A DNA stretch of 64,000 bases, from positions 1,036,604-1,100,603 of the forward strand of contig MZZL01000409.1 in assembly GCA_002749535.1 (NCBI GenBank), written 5' to 3'. The notes below the pieces were generated by a model that saw only the letters and a list, made by a program, of their open reading frames with translations, was not told the origin of the DNA and searched no databases. Below, one piece after another: positions 58,278 through 64,000 of this stretch. How positions within the stretch are numbered: position 1 is the stretch's first letter; each line of letters starts with the position of its first letter. The stretch comes from Apophysomyces variabilis. Its lineage: Eukaryota; Mucoromycota; Mucoromycetes; Mucorales; Mucoraceae. Both the position numbers and the translations under genes were made by a program.

Positions 58278-58705
58278 ATGATCCACTATGTATATTATAC
58301 ACCTACAATTTTCATCTTTTTTCTGTCTTTGTCAATTTTTTGTCGCAATACAAGCTATTTGAGAATGGCTCGGCCTAAACCCAATATCCATGAAATAATG
58401 AACATTAAACATTCAACAAAGAACCATAGTATCATCGTTTCTTTGTTTAAAAAAAAAAAGGTACTATAAGCCATTGAAAGTTCAAGACAATAGGGAAAAA
58501 GAGAGGTTGTGTATTCAGATGGTGAACTATTGCTCGTTAAAAGAAAAGAGGATCAACCTTTTGTTTATCGGATAGGTCGGCATTTCCAAAAGAAGTAGTG
58601 TTGCTGTTTTTGCTTTTTCGTTTCTTGGTAGCTATCCATTTGCAGCTCTTCTCTTTTCCTTAGCGAAACTTTTTCAAACTGGATCATAAAAAGCAATTCA
58701 ACAGC
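58278..58705. other. Short intergenic region
   Basis: PDA1 3' UTR and the promoter of the next gene; contains an A-run at 58449-58459. No gene seen. Confidence 0.4.
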
Positions 58706-59733
58706 ATGGCCGAATTCGGCCCTCATGTTCCTGTACTTCTTCATGTCCCTTGTACAAAGGAAAATCCTGCCCCTCTTGTGATAATCAAAAGAGAGACTAC
58801 GACCAGCGGTTTATCGCCTGTTGTCCTTGGTAAAAATCCATTATGCTGTATCTAGTCTCTCCGTTCCTGACTTTATTCCTTCTAGTCACAGGCCATTGGA
58901 TCGAAGGCAAGCAGCCACAGATTAAAGATGAACGTCGAGATCGTAGTCAACCTTTGGTTGTGCTTGACGAACGTATCAAGAACTTGCAATCATTTCCTGC
59001 CGAATTCTCCACACCTGCCATGTACCCTCTTCTCATGACGGACGAGCCACTTCGGAAATTGCTCTCCAGCATTCCTGTTCAATCTCAGTCACCTCCCGCA
59101 TTACCCAGCTCTGCGCAAGTCCCGCCTCCGCAGCCCTGGATGCCAACAGCCTATCATCCTGCATATGCGAACGTTCTTCCAGTCTTGGGACCCTATCTAT
59201 CCGCAGCCTCTCATTCAACGTTACCCACTGTTCCTATGGTACCTACTACAGGATCGGCTCCATTATCCGTTGCGCCCAATACAAGAAGGAAACCTGTAGA
59301 GCCACCCGTATCACGAAAGATCCAACGGAAACAGCCACAGTATGTCGCAAATAACAGGAATGAACCAAAGCGACGGGTCCGCTTTTCAGAATTGCCACCT
59401 GAGGAATATACATATGAAAAGGAATCAGACGAAGAAGGGGAGGTTGACGAAAGTGACGAATATGAATATGAAGAAGAACTCTTTTATGACGATTCACCCT
59501 ATCATTATTACGAAGATGACGATGATATGGCAATGCAAACAATGCGAAGCGCTCATGCTATACGGCGTCCGTGGTCAACAGGTGGCATGGACATAGGCCA
59601 CAAGCCAGTTCAGCGTCGCCATTCGTCGCATCATCCCTCGCCCCACTCTCGGATAGACCGTCCATCACGTTATCGTCCAGGGTGGCCATCCATGTCACGG
59701 GCAAGGTTCCATGCTTATCATACAGAAGTTTGA
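58706..59733 (+). CDS. Uncharacterised disordered acidic protein
   Basis: 323 aa in two exons, 58706-58829 and 58886-59733; the junction gives SPVVLVTGHWIEGKQ and preserves frame. I do not recognise the family. The N-terminus (MAEFGPHVPVLLHVP...LVIIKRETTTSG) is hydrophobic-alternating, possibly one small beta-rich unit of about 75 residues. Then come a Pro/Ser/Ala-rich linker, a basic stretch (RRKPVEPPVSRKIQRK), an RVRFSELPPEEYTYEKE segment and a strongly acidic Glu/Asp/Tyr-rich tract (about residues 228-265), and an Arg/His/Ser-rich tail. RVRFSEL resembles a short PP1-docking RVxF motif, which is inference. No signal peptide or membrane helix. Confidence 0.65.
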
Positions 59734-60887
59734 AGTCAATGCCTCCAAAGAGATGGAAAAGTATCAAGATTCCCTTATGAATATTACCTACTAACTAGCA
59801 CCAAGCTCTCACTGGTTCTATACAGAACAATAATTGGTCCGTGAGACGTGAATCCAATTTTTTTAACATCTCTAAACATCCCTTTTGTTTAAAACCCTAC
59901 ATCGTCGTTTTTCCCTATGTTTTTCCTTCCACATCAACAAATACGCTTTTATCAACACAATATTTCCGGTAAACAACGTGTCTCGATGTCGCGCGCTTTT
60001 CAAACTGCAATTGTTGCATTTTCTAATTGCACATCTAATAAGGCTTTGAACAAAGGGTTGCGCTACAAAGTTTTGGTATCATTTTACGCAAATCAAGCAC
60101 TTATGTGTTTTTATCCTATAACACGAAAACCCATACGTAACATTTTGACTTCATGATAAGCATTCAATACTCTATAACGATGAGAAAAGGCACCGTTGTT
60201 GGTAACTGACCAAACGTACTTTCGAGAAGATAAGGTGCATAAGCCTCAGCGTCATGTAGTTCCTAAGCGTCACCAAATATCATGAAATAACTTTTCCTTC
60301 ATACTTGTCAATCGAGATTATACATGTGTCTTGCATGCGATACGCAAGGAATCGAGTATGGCGTTGCACACGTGTCTAGACAGGTTCCGGAAATGGAACA
60401 GTCCGAACTCTCCCCAAGTCGAATGTCAATAGTGTCAAGCTTAGGTTTTTAATTACGCGAAACGGTTTTGCCAGATGGAGTAACAGCACATGGGCATAGA
60501 TGGCCATTTGCCTTTTATGCTATAAATAAACGCGGGTTTCGTATACAAAATCTCATCCTGTACTGAATTAAGCATGCTTCTTTACCATAATATCACATGC
60601 ACTTACCACTGCTTCCATCCTACAAAATTTAATCAGACACTATTAGTATAGTCATCGTGTAACGGGCATTGGTCTGTCTAATTAGAAATGCTTAACGTAG
60701 CGCTAGTTATAGACAGTAAATAGATAGCATTAGAATATTGTATTTAAAAGTTGGATGCAATGATACACAATCTATGAATCGCTGTAGACCCCACTAGCAA
60801 TTGATACTTAATAGCGAAAAGCATGACTCTTTACTCTCTTGTGATAAAGCTTATGACAGAAAGCCAGCGTCAAAAATCTTGTGAAAA
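59734..60887. other. Convergent intergenic region
   Basis: 1.15 kb between the acidic-protein gene and the second Zn2Cys6 regulator. Only short frames; no RNA gene or repeat noticed. Confidence 0.4.
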
Positions 60888-63093
60888 TTATTGACAGGAC
60901 GGAAGATTTGATTGTGAGAAAGAAGAAGAAGAAGGAGGAGGAGGATGCGTTTGAAAGCAGTTTTGGACGTATTCGACTACCGTGTTGGCACTGGTTTTTG
61001 TAACCAGCGGATTCCATTCAGGCTGATGTGGCGGCCAAAGTGTAGATAATGAATGATCTTGAAACTTGTGTTGATATTGTTTTTGGCTTCCTTCATTGAT
61101 AAATGATGTGGACAAGTCCAGAGAGGTCTGTAGAGATATTGGGTAACTCACCGAGTCAGCCTTCTCCAAACCTTGGGAGGGATCTTGTTGTACCATGGTC
61201 TGCTGCGGAAGCTTATAGTTCGTGTTTCCAGCTATAATTCGTCCATCCATACTTTCAATTTGCTGTAAGAACTTGGAACAATTGGGAATGATAGCATACT
61301 GTTGCAAGTGCTTTAAGCAGGTCACGGTGCGGTCATACATGCTCCAGGCATGTCGTGCCGCATAAATATTTCTATCATTCAGATGCCTGACATGAATTTT
61401 GATGGCCTCAATAAGGGCATGTGCTAAGAAGTCGAATTTGATGACGGCTGCTGGCTGAAGAAGCAAACCGTGAACAAGCTGGGTAATGCACGTTGCCGTA
61501 ACTGCCCGTTGATTTTCTATGCAAGGAAAGCCTGACATTTGACAAAGGATATTAAGGAAGCGGAGGTTGAAACAAAGGTGTAAATGAGCGACTCCAGGTT
61601 TAGGTACTGGCAGGCGCATTACATGATCGATAGAGCTATTCGGAACGGGGGTCCATCTCGTAAACGATGGTAAAGTCTGAAGCCACGCGCATTTTTTCTC
61701 GTAAAGCGCTATCACATTGTCTGGGTCTGGTGTGCAAGGGCCAGTTGTTGCAAGCGCTAAGCTTTCCTCAACAAGTCGAAGCAACTCAATTCCTCTATGC
61801 ATGTTTATGGTAATCTCTCGTTCTTCTATGTCTTCGTGTTCTTCTGTAGGAATCGTTGGATAATCGACACGGGCTATGCTGCTTGGAATCATAAATGGTC
61901 GTTCCCATCCTCCGCTTTGGAATTTGTCTAAACAGAAGCAGCACCAGAAAATACGTCTCCGGAGTTCAATATCTTCCGGCTTTAAATCTCTGCTCATGTT
62001 GGCCTCGCTATGACAACCAAGTTCAATACACATTCGGTGAGCCATACCGGAGTACATCCAAGCACGACAATGCTGACTGCCACTTCGATTATTCGTCGGC
62101 TCTGTCTCGTAAAGACTCATGAGGCACAAGGCAGCAACAGTGCTTAGCCTTGGAACATCCATAAAATCATCGAGTAAGCGCTTGGCACGGTAAAAAAAGA
62201 CATTTGATTTTGGCACGTTCGGTATGGTTGCGAATCGGCTAGCCTGAGCGTAGATGGCATTGAGCAGCAAAGGCGTGATCAAGGGTCCTTTGCGATGTAG
62301 CTGTTGATAAAAGTATTGCTTTGGAATCATTGGTAGTATCCCATAGAAGTTTTGGTAGAAGATGTTGATAAGATGCAGTTGTATTTCACGGGAAGGCATT
62401 TCAATTGAGCCGGTGTATTTGCTGGGAAGTCCGGGTTCAGCCGTCCATTTAATAAAATTTCCAAAGGGCTGAGCGTCAAACAATGAAGTACTGTTAGTCA
62501 GTCTATAATCTGTCAAAGTGAGTTTTCGTAAATCTTCGCCAAGAGACGCGAGCATGTTACTCGTTCTTGATTCTAGAAAGGGTATTCGTCGTCTATCGCG
62601 CATTGTGTCTGTACAAAAGAGCTGTGATGTGTCATTTTCATCCTCAACTTCAGATGAAGAAGATTGATCTTCCTGATCAGGGTCGATGGAACCATCCGCA
62701 TAAAACGTGCATACTCTTTCACGCGCTACACGACAGCCACGACACATATTGAGGATCGGACATAAGCGGTGGCAGTATGTATTTCATCACTATATATACC
62801 TTTGCACTACAATAGATAAAGAACGATGAGCATGGGAGCGATTTTTGATTGAAGAAGAGCTTTATACCTGCATACAGGGGACTATTCCATCGCACTAAAA
62901 GAAAGAACAGAAAGGATCAGTACCCGAAGACTCAATTATTTCTATGCTACCAAGGTCTTGTTGCCACATCCCTTATTTCTATGAAACCATAAACAAAGTT
63001 ATGATTTACCTTGATTTTCTTGGCACGGCAATGGAAACAAGCACGTCCAACTCGAAGTCTTTTCTTCCTTGGGTCAGGTCGTGGTGATTCCAT
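60888..63093 (-). CDS. Zn2Cys6 transcription factor with fungal_trans domain (2)
   Basis: Nuclear regulator, 651 aa in four exons: 63010-63093, 62868-62894, 62800-62806, 60888-62725. The zinc cluster is assembled from all four: ACFHCRAKKIK, CDGIVPCMQ, the 7-base microexon TGCAAAG (codes Cys-Lys plus one base), and ARERVC. Only this splice gives Cys19, 22, 29, 35, 38, 45 in perfect CX2CX6CX5CX2CX6C spacing; reading without it has a stop or wrong spacing. The fungal_trans domain spans about residues 120-390 (FYRAKRLLDDFMDVPRLSTVAALCLM, AWMYSGMAHRMCIELGCH, RRRIFWCCFCLDKFQSGGWERP). The tail is Gln/Ser/Pro-rich. Start 63093 has strong context; ATG at 63099 is an alternative. Targets unknown. Confidence 0.88.
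62800..62806 (-). other. 7-nt microexon of the Zn2Cys6 gene
   Basis: Sequence TGCAAAG on the minus strand, preceded by acceptor CTATTGTAG and followed by donor GTATATATAG. Upstream intron is 62807-62867, downstream 62726-62799. It supplies the fifth zinc-cluster cysteine and keeps phase into the next exon. Confidence 0.8.
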
Positions 63094-63099
63094 GGTCAT

Positions 63100-63735
63100 G
63101 AGGAAGAAAAAGAGGAAAGAACAAGCAGAAGAATTGAATGCTGTGCTGGAAAACAAGGTTACTTTTTTTTTTATTTTTCTATTTTCTCTCCCTTCTTACT
63201 GCTTTCTTGGGAAATGTGGTGTGGAGAAAACACGGGATTATAGATTTCCCCTTTCCTCCGATCGGTTCCCAGCACTTGCGCTTTTTGTTGGCTTTTTTGG
63301 TACTAGCCTGTCATAATAACGTATCTCTTATCATTCTAAACAGACACGATCCAATTATTATCATCTTGCATAACAATGCATACGTATATATAACTGTTAT
63401 TATATGTTCACCCGTTGCTAAACGAAGATCTAAAGCTTTTCCAAATTAAACCTTAAAGTCAAACCAAATTTGACCGCAATGGTCATGGAAACGATTGAGA
63501 CAAAAAAAGTGGCTATTCTCAGATATTTTTCGAACCCCGAAAAAGATTGCCAATGTCGCACCTTATATAGATTTCTCCTGTTTCTCGAGTACATCAATAC
63601 AAACTGCGACAAAGCTTGGGGTTCCCATCTCAGCCGAGCACATAAAAGGTAATGATCTCATCAGGACTATAGGGAGAAAACCAGAGCTCTTTTTATTTTG
63701 TTCCTTTTATGGGACAACATATTTACAAGGATAGG
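63100..63735. other. Intergenic: regulator promoter and ATP sulfurylase 3' flank
   Basis: Upstream of the second regulator and downstream of the ATP sulfurylase gene, both on the minus strand. T-rich runs at 63163-63185. No gene supported. Confidence 0.4.
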
Positions 63736-64000
63736 TTACGCAGAGCCAATAAACCCATCTTTTTCAAGTAACAAAACAATTTCGTGTACTGCTTGTGCAA
63801 CAGATTGCTTGGTAATATCAATAACCAAGTCAGCATCCTGAGGAGATTCATACGGATCATCAATGCCAGTATATTCCTTGATCTCTCCTTTGCGTGCTCG
63901 TTCATACACCCCGTCTCTGTCTCTCTTAATACACTCTTCCAACGATGTGGCAACATGGACTAGATAAAATCCACCATACTTCTCAATGGCTTTTCGCGCA
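63736..64000 (-). CDS. MET3: Sulfate adenylyltransferase (ATP sulfurylase), C-terminal end, partial
   Basis: Only the last 87 codons lie in the window; the gene continues past 64000. The frame [20 protein letters not shown] runs into [25 protein letters not shown], then [19 protein letters not shown] and [20 protein letters not shown] before the stop at 63736. This matches the APS-kinase-like regulatory domain that ends fungal ATP sulfurylase, an enzyme making APS from sulfate and ATP in assimilation. A free-standing APS kinase is the alternative; the ending IVLLLE-x-x-GF and VHVATSLE favour the fungal Met3 type, whose C-domain binds PAPS allosterically. The full-length gene would settle it. 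Confidence 0.75.
   Translation of the reverse strand, partial: ARKAIEKYGGFYLVHVATSLEECIKRDRDGVYERARKGEIKEYTGIDDPYESPQDADLVIDITKQSVAQAVHEIVLLLEKDGFIGSA

Noticed and set aside
57462..58286. Long frames on both strands over the PDA1 gene (111, 138, 141 codons)
   Set aside because: Shadows caused by strong codon bias in PDA1.
1..64000. CRISPR array, bacterial operon or secondary-metabolite cluster
   Set aside because: No spaced direct repeats; genes are intron-rich and functionally unrelated; the two regulators lack adjacent biosynthetic genes.

Overview
The window is nuclear DNA of a filamentous fungus, most likely an early-diverging one (Mucoromycota, Mucorales-like). Support: GT-AG introns of about 45-80 bases in nearly every gene, AT-rich spacers, two Zn2Cys6/fungal_trans regulators, fungal-type ATP sulfurylase, and hAT-type and TnpB/Fanzor-like transposon debris. 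The phylum is an inference from gene style. All multi-exon models were built by hand from splice sites, and for every complete model except one uncertain short exon (DCN1-like) the exon lengths sum to an intact frame.

Layout, left to right. 1-16.3 kb: HSL-family hydrolase (+), polyQ single-span membrane protein (-), glutaminyl cyclase (-), CAD-type alcohol dehydrogenase (+), sulfotransferase-like protein (+), and the scaffold nucleoporin Nup192/NUP205 (+, 1915 aa). 17.2-20.1 kb: ribosomal protein eS6 (-), eIF4E (-) and a small ORF divergent from eIF4E (+). 20.6-23.2 kb: decayed coding DNA, including a remnant with the zinc-ribbon/RuvC end of a TnpB/Fanzor-type protein. 24.6-30.2 kb: ribosomal protein eS7 (+) and a Zn2Cys6 regulator (+). 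31.2-37.5 kb: three minus-strand genes, UTP7/WDR46 (10 exons), holocytochrome c synthase, and an uncharacterised Cys-motif coiled-coil protein. 38.2-43.2 kb: ARP3 (+), an intron-containing tRNA-Tyr (-), and two inverted hAT-type MITEs. 43.5-47.3 kb: SEC61 beta (+), a DCN1-like neddylation factor (-), an NDK-like protein (+), threonine aldolase (-). 48.7-53.2 kb: PQ-loop vacuolar transporter (+) and a 960-aa type II membrane glycosyltransferase-like protein (+). After a 3.5-kb gene-poor stretch come pyruvate dehydrogenase E1 alpha (+), an acidic disordered protein (+), a second Zn2Cys6 regulator with a 7-base microexon (-), and the 3' end of an ATP sulfurylase gene (-) cut by the window edge.

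The genes are mostly unrelated housekeeping functions (translation, ribosome assembly, nuclear pore, ER translocation, neddylation, actin nucleation, mitochondrial carbon and heme-protein metabolism) rather than a pathway cluster. The unusual content lies in small exons (an ATG-only exon, a 7-nt exon that completes a zinc cluster), the transposon remnants, a dispersed ~250-bp repeat that sits close to two gene starts, and two uncharacterised proteins. I saw no CRISPR array, rRNA gene or viral gene.
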